Of a stretch of DNA of 18,706 bases, positions 1-7,131 are shown one piece after another. The DNA is taken from assembly GCA_964608735.1 (NCBI GenBank), contig CAZSPL010000051.1, positions 1 to 18,706 on the forward strand, in the 5' to 3' direction. This DNA is from CAZSPL01 sp964608735 (GTDB lineage: Bacteria > JAJVIF01 > JAPKYR01 > CAZSPL01). Position 1 is the first letter of the stretch. Each line of letters begins with the position of its first letter. The notes under the pieces were generated by a model, which was not told the origin of the DNA, ran no database searches, and saw only the letters and a program-made list of their open reading frames with translations. A program made the translations under genes and the position numbers.

Positions 1-37
1 TCCGACGAAGCGGAGCGAAGGCGGAAGGGAGGGGACA

Positions 38-80
38 AAGACACGGGCAAGCTCGCAGACTCGCGTGCCCGTGGCACCAG
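38..80. repeat. Palindromic intergenic repeat, family 1, copy A
   Basis: A 43-bp segment downstream of the histidine phosphatase gene. Its reverse complement matches 11797-11839 at 42 of 43 positions and the gap-interrupted copy at 13768-13907. It can fold through CACGGGCA (42-49) pairing with TGCCCGTG (66-73). The rest of 1-171 holds no gene that I can support. Confidence 0.85.
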
Positions 81-171
81 TCTACCAAATACCCACATGC
101 TGAAAAATATATCACGATGACTGGAAACCGGGTGGCAACAAGGAAAATATGACTGCCGGGTTTTTCTGAGG

Positions 172-876
172 CTATTCCTCTTCCGTCAAGCCGCGGATGT
201 AGCCGAGGCCTTCGAGCATGAGCTGCTGCTGCGACGGGGTGACGTAATACTCGAGGCGGCATGTATATTGCCCGCTTACAAGCCGGCGCTCGATCCTGGC
301 GAGGAAGCAGTTATGCATCTTGAGTATCCGCCTCAGGCCGTAGGTGTCGAACAACTGCCATATCAGGATTATCGCGGTGCCGCCGTGCGCGGTCAGCAGG
401 ATGGACTCGCCGTCGGAATGGCCGTCGAGTATATGCTTCAGTCCATCGGCGATACGCTTCTCGAATTTGTCCCTGCTCTCGCCGCCGAACCGCTCGAACC
501 CGTCGAACTGGACATTAGCATCCTTGAAGAAATCGGGATATTCCTTCCGGGCTTCATCCATCGGCTGGTCGGTGAGGGTGCCGATGTCGATCTCCTTCAA
601 GCCCTCGACGGTGACGACATCGACCGGCGGATGAAACCTCTTCGCGATCTCATCGGCGGTACGTCGCGCCCTCGACAGCGGCGATGTGTATATCCTGTTG
701 AGCTTGACCCCGGTGTTGGCGAGGTAGCGCCCGGTGACCTTCGCCTGCAGTATGCCTTCCTCCGACAGCGGATAGTCGGCCCATCCCTGCAGGAGCTTGT
801 CGGCGTTGGCGATGCTCTGTCCATGCCTGACGATGTAGATGTCAAGCTCGGGGCCAATCTCGGTGAAGTTGACCAT
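172..876 (-). CDS. Histidine phosphatase family protein (phosphoglycerate mutase-like)
   Basis: A 234-residue cytoplasmic protein of the histidine phosphatase superfamily, which uses a phosphohistidine intermediate to remove or move phosphate groups. The N-terminal motif R17-H18-G19 carries the nucleophilic histidine. S65-P-L-S-R69 matches the family SPLxRAxxTA motif, E95 sits where the family acid is found, and T-A-H164-G-G is the second histidine motif. Length is normal for cofactor-dependent mutase-like or broad phosphatase members. The ATG at 876 follows a clear GGAGGA ribosome site. The start lies only 12 bp after the stop of the DUF58 gene, so the two are probably co-transcribed. Substrate cannot be read from sequence: mutase, sugar-phosphate phosphatase or cobalamin-type phosphatase (CobC-like) all remain possible. 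Confidence 0.88.
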   Translation of the reverse strand: MVNFTEIGPELDIYIVRHGQSIANADKLLQGWADYPLSEEGILQAKVTGRYLANTGVKLNRIYTSPLSRARRTADEIAKRFHPPVDVVTVEGLKEIDIGTLTDQPMDEARKEYPDFFKDANVQFDGFERFGGESRDKFEKRIADGLKHILDGHSDGESILLTAHGGTAIILIWQLFDTYGLRRILKMHNCFLARIERRLVSGQYTCRLEYYVTPSQQQLMLEGLGYIRGLTEEE

Positions 877-888
877 GTGTAGTCCTCC

Positions 889-2214
889 CTAAAGAAGGCT
901 GCTTGCCTTCAGTCGCAAATATCCGTTCACGGCTTCGACGCTGAGTTTATCAGGCGGAAGGTCCAATGCCAACACCCCGCGCTGGTCGAGGCGGTTCAGC
1001 GCGACGCGCCTGTCGAGAAGCAGGTTCTGGGCGCTGGCCTTGCGATACAACTGCCCGGGATCCTCGGCGCGCATCGATGCCATCGCCGAGACATCGTCAT
1101 CCCGCATCATTATCATCAGTGGGAGATGTTTCGGCGCGAGGCTCGACACCATGCGCAGAAGCTGCGCGCTCGACGTGGCGTCGGCGATATCCGCGAAGAG
1201 CGCGACCATCGAGCGGCGGCGTACTTTCATCGCCACATAGTTGAACGCCCTGCGGTAGTCCGATTCGACCATGGCGGGTTGAAGGTCGTAGAGTGATTCG
1301 ATAATACGGTTGAGTTGCCTGTCCCCTTTGCCGAACGGGAGGAAGAGCTTTATCTTATCCGAAAATGCGAGGAGTCCCACCCGGTCGCCCGCTTCGAGCG
1401 CGACGAACGCGAGCATCAGCGCGGCGTTGATGACTGTGTCGAGGCGCGGATGTCCGCCGAGATGCGACGATGACAGCCGCCCGGCATCTATCATTATAAA
1501 AAGGTTCTGGCTTCGCTCAATCTGGTATTCCCGCACGATGAGCCGGTTCCGCCGGGCGGTGGATTTCCAGTCGATGGCGTGGTAGCTGTCATCGGGAAGG
1601 TAGTCGCGAAGCTGCGCGAAATCGGTGCCTCGTCCCTTCAGCTTCAGGGCGCGGAATCCCTCGAACGATGTGCGGTCTTTTTTCGCGAGAAGGGTGTAGC
1701 GTCGCAGCGCGATAAGGTTCGGGTATACCTTGAACGGGTCGCGCAAAGGCAGGATGAAACCGACGCGCGCGAGGCCGAGGGGTCCGAGCACTCGAAGGTG
1801 GATGCGTCGCAATTCGAAATCACCGCGCGCCACGGGGTAGAGGTAATACTTCAGCTCCTTGCGCGATGCCGGCGGCAGGTTGACATAGAGGGTATCTTCA
1901 CCGACGCGGAAATGAGGCGGAAGTTCGTCGCGTATCTGCATTTTCAAGGGAAGGCGTCCGCGGTTGGTGACCTCGATATGCACCGGGTTGTCTTCGAGCA
2001 GGCTCATGCGCGGGTCGAAAGTTCGCTGGATTACGAACGAGCGCGGCCCGGGGGCGAGTGCGATATCGGCGGCGATAGCGGATGCCGCGAAGATGAAGAA
2101 GATGTAGAACAGGGTCTGAAACCATGGGGAGACAGCGCCGAGGGTGAGTACGATGCCGCAGAATACGAGCGCGGCTATGCCTCGGGGGGTGAGTATGGTG
2201 TTGATGACGCGCAT
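889..2214 (-). CDS. DUF58 domain-containing membrane protein
   Basis: A 441-residue protein with two hydrophobic helices near the N-terminus (about residues 12-28 and 30-50), then a beta-rich segment, then the DUF58 signature: G-T-D-F (196-199), D-Y-L-P-D-D, a W-K-S-T-A-R block (216-221), and a following VWA-like fold that starts at I-M-I-D-A-G-R (about 240-246). DUF58 proteins are usually encoded beside a MoxR-type AAA ATPase; none is visible here. I chose the ATG at 2214 because GGAAGG lies 9 bases upstream and the membrane segment follows directly; the upstream in-frame TTG at 2256 has no good ribosome site. Probably first gene of an operon with the downstream histidine phosphatase. Biological role unknown. 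Confidence 0.9.
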   Translation of the reverse strand: MRVINTILTPRGIAALVFCGIVLTLGAVSPWFQTLFYIFFIFAASAIAADIALAPGPRSFVIQRTFDPRMSLLEDNPVHIEVTNRGRLPLKMQIRDELPPHFRVGEDTLYVNLPPASRKELKYYLYPVARGDFELRRIHLRVLGPLGLARVGFILPLRDPFKVYPNLIALRRYTLLAKKDRTSFEGFRALKLKGRGTDFAQLRDYLPDDSYHAIDWKSTARRNRLIVREYQIERSQNLFIMIDAGRLSSSHLGGHPRLDTVINAALMLAFVALEAGDRVGLLAFSDKIKLFLPFGKGDRQLNRIIESLYDLQPAMVESDYRRAFNYVAMKVRRRSMVALFADIADATSSAQLLRMVSSLAPKHLPLMIMMRDDDVSAMASMRAEDPGQLYRKASAQNLLLDRRVALNRLDQRGVLALDLPPDKLSVEAVNGYLRLKASSLL

Positions 2215-2344
2215 GGCGTACGGCCTTCCGGCCCCGGTATTCGAGGGCGGATGCAAATGATAGCTTATTATGCCGCAAGATTCACGTTACCTTAACCGAA
2301 CCGCGAGCGTTCAGGAATCCTATCTTCCCATAAGAAAAACCAGG

Positions 2345-2427
2345 GATCCGGGTGGCACCTCTTTACCGCGCTTACAGCATTCTCTCGACTCATCAACAAA
2401 GCCTATTGCGCGGGAAAGGGGTGGCCC
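2345..2427. repeat. Intergenic repeat, family 2, copy A (imperfect terminal inverted repeats)
   Basis: About 83 bp related to 14091-14174. The ends are alike in both copies: GGGTGGCACC plus TTTACCGCGC on the left, and GCGCGGGAAAGGGGTGGCCC on the right, which are imperfect inverted repeats of each other. The middle differs. It fills the space between the DUF58 start (2214) and the lipoprotein stop (2512), and no gene is seen in 2257-2511. Confidence 0.75.
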
Positions 2428-2495
2428 CGCTCGCATATCCCGTACCACCCGTTTCCATGATTGTTCTCAATGATTTGCGTAGGGGCAAACAGCCG

Positions 2496-2510
2496 ACCGT
2501 CCCTGCTTTT
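2496..2510. repeat. Short CTGTCCCT-type motif next to lipoprotein stop codon
   Basis: ACCGTCCCTGCTTTT ends one base before the lipoprotein stop codon complement. Close relatives sit at 6554-6570 (overlapping the stop of another minus-strand gene), at 5293-5310 and 5489-5506 as an inverted pair, and CTGTCCCT recurs in the tandem array at 18636-18706. Confidence 0.6.
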
Positions 2511-2511
2511 C

Positions 2512-5217
2512 CTACCAGAGTTTGATAATCTCTAATCCGCGCTCACCGCAGGAAACATAGGCGTATTCCCCCGAGACGGTCACGTTCTCCGCGTAGCCGG
2601 GCGTATCGAAGCTCTGAATAATCGATGCCGACTCGACGGGAATCGCATCGATTATCTGAAGCCCCGCATCGCCGTCCGCCACGAAAAGATATCCCCCCGC
2701 GTAATCCATGGCAATGCAATCACCGGGGGTATCGACGGTGCTGACTATGTGCGCCGACGCAACCGGGGAAACATCGACAATTACTACCCCCACCGATGTG
2801 TCGCCGACATAGGCATATTGCCCCGCCACCGCGACACCGTGAGCCTTGCCCGGCGTATCAACCGTCTTCGCCAAGAATGCATTTTCCGGTACGGCTACAT
2901 CGAAAATCTGCAGTCCTGATGTCCAGGCAGCCATATAGGCGTGGTCGCCGGATAAATCTATGGCATTCGCGTAACCCGGTGTGTCGATGCCCTTGACTAT
3001 CTCTGACGGGCAGATGATGGCGATCTCGTGACGTTTCGCGACCTGCAGGCCGGAGGGACCATCCGCTATGAATATATAATCCCCTTCGGCCGCGACATCC
3101 ATTGCACGTCCCGGCGTCGTGAGCGACGAACAGTTGAATGCATGGCCCGGCGTACTTATATGATAAAGCTCGACTCCGGCATCGCCATCGGCGAGGCAGG
3201 CGTATTCACCGGATACGGTTATATTCAGGGCATCGCCGTGATTCAGCTCCAGGTCGGTGATATTCGCCTGCTCGAGCGGGTCGATGTCGATGACCCGAAT
3301 CCCGGCGCCCTCATCCGCTACATATGCATATTCCCCGGATACCGCCGCGCCATGGACATCCCATTCGGTATCCATACTGAAAACCGTTTCGTGGTAATCG
3401 GGGAAATCAAGATCGAGGATACTGAAGCCCGACCATCCTTCCGCCCAGAAGATATACGGCACGGAAACCGCGAGAGCATGCGCATCGCCGTAGCTGCCGA
3501 GGTAAAGACCCTCATAGGGGGTGTTCGTCATCTGGATAATTCTCTGGCACCAACCGGTCTCGTTATTGGTACAAAATGAGTATATATATCCCGGCGAGAC
3601 AGTTATATCGGCAAACGTTACCGTGCCCTGCGTTTTTTCCAGGTGCGCGTTTTCAATCGGGTCGATGTCCACCCAGACCGAGCCCAACCCGTCGGCGGTT
3701 AAAAAAGCATACGAATCCAAGACCGCGACATCGTATGCATCCCCCTCGAGGTCGACTTCCTTGACTATAAACGCCGATTCCGGCGGGCTTATATCGATAA
3801 TCTGCAAACCGTTGGGGCCGTCGGCGATATATGCATATTCGCCCGTCGCCGCGACGTCGAATGCATGCCCCGGGGTGTCGACAGTGTTGATTATGGAAGG
3901 CGCCGCGGGACTGGAAATATCGACGATGGCCATGCCTGATTCGCCGCACGCGAGGTATGCGAGGTTGCCGGATATCGCGATGCTGAGAGGCCCCTCCGCG
4001 ACCGGCAGTTGCGCCAGGATATATGCCGCTTCGGGCGGTTCGACATCAATGACCGCCAGGTTGTGCGTGTCGGCTTCGCCGATATACACATAGCCTCCCG
4101 ACAAGGCTATACAACCCGCATTTCCCTCGGTTTGAACATGGTTGAGCCATAAGGAATCGGCGGGCGATGAAACATCGAAGATATTCAGGCCGTTGACGCC
4201 CGATGCGATATACGAGTAATCGCCGTCGACGCAGATATCGTGCGGCGAGATTGTCAGCCATGGCATCGCTGATTCTTCCGGAACCGGCTCGGGATTCTGG
4301 CTGATGGTAATCGTAACGATGTCGTATAGGGCGAGCGTATCCGAATCCGCCGAGGTCGCAGTGATAAGCGCGTCGTATTCCCCGGGCTCCGCGCCTTCGG
4401 TATTCGTCAGCAGCGCACTCCAGGTATTTCCATCATACGGAGCCAGCCCGACCGAGATATCCCCCGTCAACTCCGGCACATAGATTTCCACGTCGTCTAC
4501 GTCATCCTGCCAGTCGAGCACGTCGACATAAATATTTCCCGACGAGCCCGCGAGGGCCTGGATGTCATCCTGAATAAAATTGGAAATCTCGTATGGCTCG
4601 CGGCAATTGCCGGGCCATGCGACATCGACGCAGAAATCCACCGGGTCCCATGGGCTCGGCGCGTAAATAACAATGTTCTCGGTGTATTCGGCGTCCGGCG
4701 GGAAAACCCGCTGTGGCGCGTCTTTGGCATAGGACTTGAACGGATTTATCTGCATGCCGCCGGGGATGTCCCACAGCCCGGTCCAGTCATCGGGATTCAA
4801 CATCATACGCCCGGCGTTGTTTGTATAAATTATCCCGCGGAGATCATAGGGCGTTTTTTCATACAGGTTCCACATGATTACATCCACGTCGAAGATGGAG
4901 GTTACCGGATCATATGAGTTGACGATGACCTTCAAGCAGTCCGGGCAGGCCGATTGCAGCACGAGGTAGGTCACATCGTAATGGGGTTGCGCGTTGCGCA
5001 TGGCTTGAACGTGCGCGGACATGGTCGCCGGATCGAAGGTGATTTCCCACAGTCCGAACAGGCTGTGGCCGGTATCCGTGGAGGAAGTGACTTCGGCATC
5101 GAAATATTCGGTCTTCTCGGCGGGCGCCGGCCCGATTATCTGCGGCCCTGAACATCCTGTTAACAGTATGATCACAAACGCGAGGATTACCTTGAGGGTA
5201 CCGGCCTTGATAAACAT
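2512..5217 (-). CDS. Large lipoprotein with 14 LVIVD-type beta-propeller repeats
   Basis: A 901-residue probable lipoprotein. The N-terminus has a basic start, a hydrophobic stretch and a lipobox L19-T-G-C22. Residues 23 to about 320 form a non-repeat region with several cysteines (C91, C94, C196, C205) and Ig-like beta sequence near 245-306. From about 325 to the end I count 14 units of about 42 residues of the form VSGEYAYVADG-GLQIIDISPP-A-IVKTVDTPG. These resemble LVIVD repeats of cell-surface beta-propellers. The last unit ends at G-L-E-I-I-K-L-W without its outer strand, as expected if propellers close by strand exchange. Fourteen units fit two seven-bladed propellers (inference). Ribosome site GAGGAGG precedes the ATG, and a promoter lies at 5257-5285. 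Likely an anchored envelope binding protein; ligand unknown. Confidence 0.87.
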   Translation of the reverse strand: MFIKAGTLKVILAFVIILLTGCSGPQIIGPAPAEKTEYFDAEVTSSTDTGHSLFGLWEITFDPATMSAHVQAMRNAQPHYDVTYLVLQSACPDCLKVIVNSYDPVTSIFDVDVIMWNLYEKTPYDLRGIIYTNNAGRMMLNPDDWTGLWDIPGGMQINPFKSYAKDAPQRVFPPDAEYTENIVIYAPSPWDPVDFCVDVAWPGNCREPYEISNFIQDDIQALAGSSGNIYVDVLDWQDDVDDVEIYVPELTGDISVGLAPYDGNTWSALLTNTEGAEPGEYDALITATSADSDTLALYDIVTITISQNPEPVPEESAMPWLTISPHDICVDGDYSYIASGVNGLNIFDVSSPADSLWLNHVQTEGNAGCIALSGGYVYIGEADTHNLAVIDVEPPEAAYILAQLPVAEGPLSIAISGNLAYLACGESGMAIVDISSPAAPSIINTVDTPGHAFDVAATGEYAYIADGPNGLQIIDISPPESAFIVKEVDLEGDAYDVAVLDSYAFLTADGLGSVWVDIDPIENAHLEKTQGTVTFADITVSPGYIYSFCTNNETGWCQRIIQMTNTPYEGLYLGSYGDAHALAVSVPYIFWAEGWSGFSILDLDFPDYHETVFSMDTEWDVHGAAVSGEYAYVADEGAGIRVIDIDPLEQANITDLELNHGDALNITVSGEYACLADGDAGVELYHISTPGHAFNCSSLTTPGRAMDVAAEGDYIFIADGPSGLQVAKRHEIAIICPSEIVKGIDTPGYANAIDLSGDHAYMAAWTSGLQIFDVAVPENAFLAKTVDTPGKAHGVAVAGQYAYVGDTSVGVVIVDVSPVASAHIVSTVDTPGDCIAMDYAGGYLFVADGDAGLQIIDAIPVESASIIQSFDTPGYAENVTVSGEYAYVSCGERGLEIIKLW

Positions 5218-5256
5218 CGTGTAGCCTCCTCACGGAGCGGGGATTGTTGCAATTTC

Positions 5257-5285
5257 ATTCTACCACGCGGCGTGATGATGTGAAA
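5257..5285 (-). promoter_or_regulatory. Sigma70-type promoter for the propeller lipoprotein
   Basis: On the minus strand TTTCAC (5285-5280) is followed after exactly 17 bases by TAGAAT (5262-5257), about 40 bases upstream of the lipoprotein ATG. This is an assignment by consensus only. Confidence 0.5.
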
Positions 5286-5292
5286 TGCCGTT

Positions 5293-5506
5293 GAAAAAAG
5301 TAGGGACAGTCACCTGGAAAAAAGTAAGCATACAGGATTTGGGTAGGGCGGATTTGAGCGGCATGAAACTACGATGCGCATGAATGCTCGACGCGGAAAT
5401 CCGCCCATATCGACGAGCGCGCATCACGGCTCCGCCGTCGCACAAGAGTGCGAATAGATACGCGCTACCCGATTTTTTCAACAGGCCCACTGTCCCTACT
5501 TTTTTC
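5293..5506. repeat. Element bounded by an 18-bp perfect inverted repeat
   Basis: GAAAAAAGTAGGGACAGT at 5293-5310 is the exact reverse complement of 5489-5506. The 178 bp between them contain a second, smaller stem (GGGCGGATTT at 5346-5355 with AAATCCGCCC at 5397-5406) and, at 5417-5471, one end of the element found whole at 7687-7797. This looks like a small non-coding mobile element, or two nested ones, between the lipoprotein promoter and the tRNA promoter. No protein is encoded that I can support. Confidence 0.75.
5417..5471. repeat. Partial copy of the 7687-7797 element
   Basis: Matches 7744-7798 at 54 of 55 positions (C versus A is the only difference). It includes the right terminal repeat ATAGATACGCGCTACCC. 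The corresponding left terminal repeat is absent here apart from GGGTAG at 5341-5346, so this copy is truncated or rearranged. A short CAACAGGCC match follows both copies after about 8 bases. Confidence 0.85.
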
Positions 5507-5531
5507 CAATTTTCCGAAAATATGTTAGAAT
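5503..5531 (+). promoter_or_regulatory. Promoter for tRNA-Glu
   Basis: TTTCCA (5503-5508), a 17-base spacer, then TAGAAT (5526-5531) with an extended -10 TG at 5523-5524. The mature tRNA begins about 10 bases downstream. The -35 overlaps the right arm of the 18-bp inverted repeat, so the element abuts or supplies part of the promoter. Confidence 0.5.
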
Positions 5532-5541
5532 ATCCGCCCTT

Positions 5542-5613
5542 GGCTCCTTGGTCTAGTGGTTAGGACGCCGCCCTCTCAAGGCGGTAGCACGGGTTCAAAT
5601 CCCGTAGGAGCTA
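5542..5613 (+). tRNA. tRNA-Glu, anticodon CUC
   Basis: A complete cloverleaf: acceptor arm GGCTCCT (5542-5548) pairs with AGGAGCT (5606-5612), with A5613 as discriminator. The anticodon stem CCGCC/GGCGG encloses loop CTCTCAA, giving anticodon CUC, which reads GAG. The T arm is ACGGG-TTCAAAT-CCCGT. D-arm and anticodon arm resemble bacterial tRNA-Glu sequences. CCA is not encoded. A promoter lies just upstream and a terminator 14 bases downstream, so it appears to be a single-gene transcript. Confidence 0.95.
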
Positions 5614-5626
5614 TTTAGAACGAATG

Positions 5627-5655
5627 AAAACCCCCGTACACGGGGGTTTTTGTTT
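5627..5655 (+). terminator. Rho-independent terminator after tRNA-Glu
   Basis: AAAACCCCCG and CGGGGGTTTT form a 10-bp stem around TACA, followed by a T-rich run (TTTTTGTTTT). It could also work weakly in the reverse direction for the membrane protein gene ending at 5718. Confidence 0.9.
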
Positions 5656-5670
5656 TATAGAGGTCCAGAT

Positions 5671-5696
5671 GTTTCGGGACACCCTTGTCCCGAAAC
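5671..5696. repeat. Family 3 hairpin, single copy
   Basis: GTTTCGGGAC pairs perfectly with GTCCCGAAAC around the loop ACCCTT. The same 26 bases occur at 16815-16840, where the right half is amplified in tandem. It lies 21 bp past the stop of the membrane protein gene at 5718. Confidence 0.9.
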
Positions 5697-5717
5697 TTAT
5701 ATTTAACCTTACCTCCC

Positions 5718-6236
5718 CTACCAATCCCGCTTGTTCGTCGAACGCGTGGCGGCGGCGTTGATCTTAGCTTCGTATTGCTTGTAGTTCTGATACCCCGCGT
5801 CGTCGTTCATCTCCTTCGCCATCTGCGTCATTTCCTTCAGATATTTCCTCGCCTCGCGAAGCTGCCCGTCTTCAATCAGGTCATCGAGATGATAATCCCT
5901 GAAATCGGGGTCCGCCGGTATTGGAATCTTCGGCCCCACCCCCGTTGGATAACCGCTTCCGCCACGGGCGACCGGAAATCCCGCGGCGCCGCCGAATCTC
6001 GCGGCCGCGTTCTTGAGCTTGCGTTCCTGTGAAGCGCTGACGATGATGAATGGGATGAAGAAAAAGATGCCGAGTAGAAATACGGCGACCGACCAGAACC
6101 AGGGGTCCATCTCGAGACGTTCCGCCTTGTGGAAAGTATAAACAGCGACTAACGCCCAGAAAATCGCGGAAGCACACGTGATGCACACGAGTGTTTCATC
6201 GAACTGGTACCCGCTGTCGTAAGGTGATGCATACAT
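5718..6236 (-). CDS. Membrane protein of unrecognised family, paralogue 1 of 3
   Basis: A 172-residue protein with two hydrophobic segments (about residues 14-34 and 46-66), a basic and Gly/Pro-rich linker, and a C-terminal helical domain of about 58 residues beginning A-D-P-D-F-R-D. That domain is clearly related to the ends of the next two genes: shared pattern DPxFxDDKLxxLIExGxL, then EARxYLxxM, IAxEM, NYxxYxxKI. I read it as a short TPR-like helical hairpin (inference). The start at 6236 (ATG) follows GGGAAGGGAAG; an upstream in-frame extension to 6284 lacks a ribosome site. It is 331 bp from paralogue 2, with an inverted repeat between, so it may be transcribed separately. Function unknown; the helical end probably faces the cytoplasm and binds a partner. 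Confidence 0.8.
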   Translation of the reverse strand: MYASPYDSGYQFDETLVCITCASAIFWALVAVYTFHKAERLEMDPWFWSVAVFLLGIFFFIPFIIVSASQERKLKNAAARFGGAAGFPVARGGSGYPTGVGPKIPIPADPDFRDYHLDDLIEDGQLREARKYLKEMTQMAKEMNDDAGYQNYKQYEAKINAAATRSTNKRDW

Positions 6237-6406
6237 TAGCCTTCCCTTCCCAATCCAGATTATCAGGCGAATGAGCCGTCCCAATTATACACTAATGCGT
6301 AAAATCAGGGGTAATCCCGAATGCTGCTTTTTTAAGGCTTCTTTTTTTCTTTCGCACTGATTTATCATCTGAGAGCCCCGGGTAACCGAAATCGCATCAT
6401 ATCTGG

Positions 6407-6510
6407 TAGCCCGGGGTTGGAGCCATCCACAGCAGTTGCTTAATACATAATTCTGATAAGTCTGGGCATCCTCGCTACGCCCTGGATAAATGGGCTCCTA
6501 CCCCGGGCGA
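6407..6510. repeat. Imperfect inverted repeat between paralogues 1 and 2
   Basis: TAGCCCGGGGTTGGAGCCAT (6407-6426) is an imperfect inverse of 6490-6510, which contains GGGCTCCTACCCCGGGCGA. About 63 bp lie between the arms. A further GCCCCGGGT lies at 6375-6383. No gene is seen in 6237-6567. Confidence 0.65.
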
Positions 6511-6553
6511 CTGCCAATCAACTGCGATCCTGCGTAAAAAAGCGCCATGCGTG

Positions 6554-6570
6554 ACTGTCCCTGCTTTTTA
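6554..6570. repeat. Short CTGTCCCT-type motif overlapping a stop codon
   Basis: ACTGTCCCTGCTTTTTA overlaps the stop codon complement (TTA at 6568-6570) of paralogue 2. It is nearly identical to 2496-2510, which also ends at a minus-strand stop. Confidence 0.6.
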
Positions 6571-7092
6571 CAGGAAATCCATCTCGACGCCGTCATCGTG
6601 CTTCGGGGTATCTTCGCGCGCGGTGGGTTTCAGCCATTGCGGTGGGGATGTTTCGTGTTTCGTTTGCTTCGCCTTCAGTTGCGCGGCATCTATTTTAGTC
6701 ATGTATGTTTCGAAATTAAGCTCGGCCTGCCTGTTACCCATTTCCCTCGCGATTTTGAGCATGTCGCGAAGGTAGTCGCGCGCGTCGGCGAAACGCGAGG
6801 CGGCCATTAGCTCTTCGAGCTTGTCATCCTTGAAGTACGGGTCCGCCTTGATGACCTTCTTCGGAGCGCGCTTCGGGGCGGGTTTCTTCGTGGGCCTGCC
6901 GCTCCAGCCATAAGTCCAGGAGTCACCGATGCTCGTGTCATCACCCCAGCCACCCCAGAACGGCCACCAGTACCAGCCGGGGAGAAACCACCACAGGCAT
7001 CCCCTGTCGTAGCCGTAGCGTCCGCCGAACACACTTGCTATGACAAGGAAAATTATGAGGGTCGCGCAGTCAATGTTGCCGTAGTCGTGCAG
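6568..7092 (-). CDS. Membrane protein of unrecognised family, paralogue 2 of 3 (probable CTG start)
   Basis: About 174 residues if started at CTG 7092-7090. One membrane helix (ATLIIFLVIASVF), then a very Trp/Gly/Tyr-rich stretch, a Lys/Pro/Arg linker, and the shared C-terminal helical domain beginning A-D-P-Y-F-K-D-D-K-L. The reading frame is open back to a TAA at 7101-7099 and contains no ATG. A strong AGGGAGGT site lies 8 bases before the CTG. A GTG at 7032 would remove the whole membrane helix, which is present in paralogue 3 (compare HDYGNIDCATLIIFLVI with GHGYGLGCLIAIIVFYVI). The stop of paralogue 3 is only 39 bp upstream, so the two are probably one transcript. Function unknown. Confidence 0.75.
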   Translation of the reverse strand: MHDYGNIDCATLIIFLVIASVFGGRYGYDRGCLWWFLPGWYWWPFWGGWGDDTSIGDSWTYGWSGRPTKKPAPKRAPKKVIKADPYFKDDKLEELMAASRFADARDYLRDMLKIAREMGNRQAELNFETYMTKIDAAQLKAKQTKHETSPPQWLKPTAREDTPKHDDGVEMDFL

Positions 7093-7100
7093 TTGGACTT

Positions 7101-7109
7101 ACCTCCCTT
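7101..7109 (-). promoter_or_regulatory. Ribosome binding site deciding the CTG start of paralogue 2
   Basis: On the minus strand AAGGGAGGT (7109-7101) ends 8 bases before CTG at 7092-7090. An ATG at 7116-7114 is in the same frame but is followed by an in-frame TAA at 7101-7099, so it cannot be the start. No ATG, GTG or TTG lies between that TAA and the GTG at 7032. Confidence 0.65.
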
Positions 7110-7131
7110 TATCCATGCGGCATCGAGCGGA

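Noticed and set aside
268..882. Open frame of 204 codons opposite the histidine phosphatase
   Set aside because: Shadow of a gene with complete catalytic motifs on the other strand.
1579..2295. Open frame of 238 codons on the plus strand opposite DUF58
   Set aside because: Antisense shadow, with low-complexity charged sequence and no ribosome site.
5260..5490. Open frame of 76 codons between the lipoprotein and the tRNA
   Set aside because: It coincides with the inverted-repeat element and has no ribosome site or recognisable motif.
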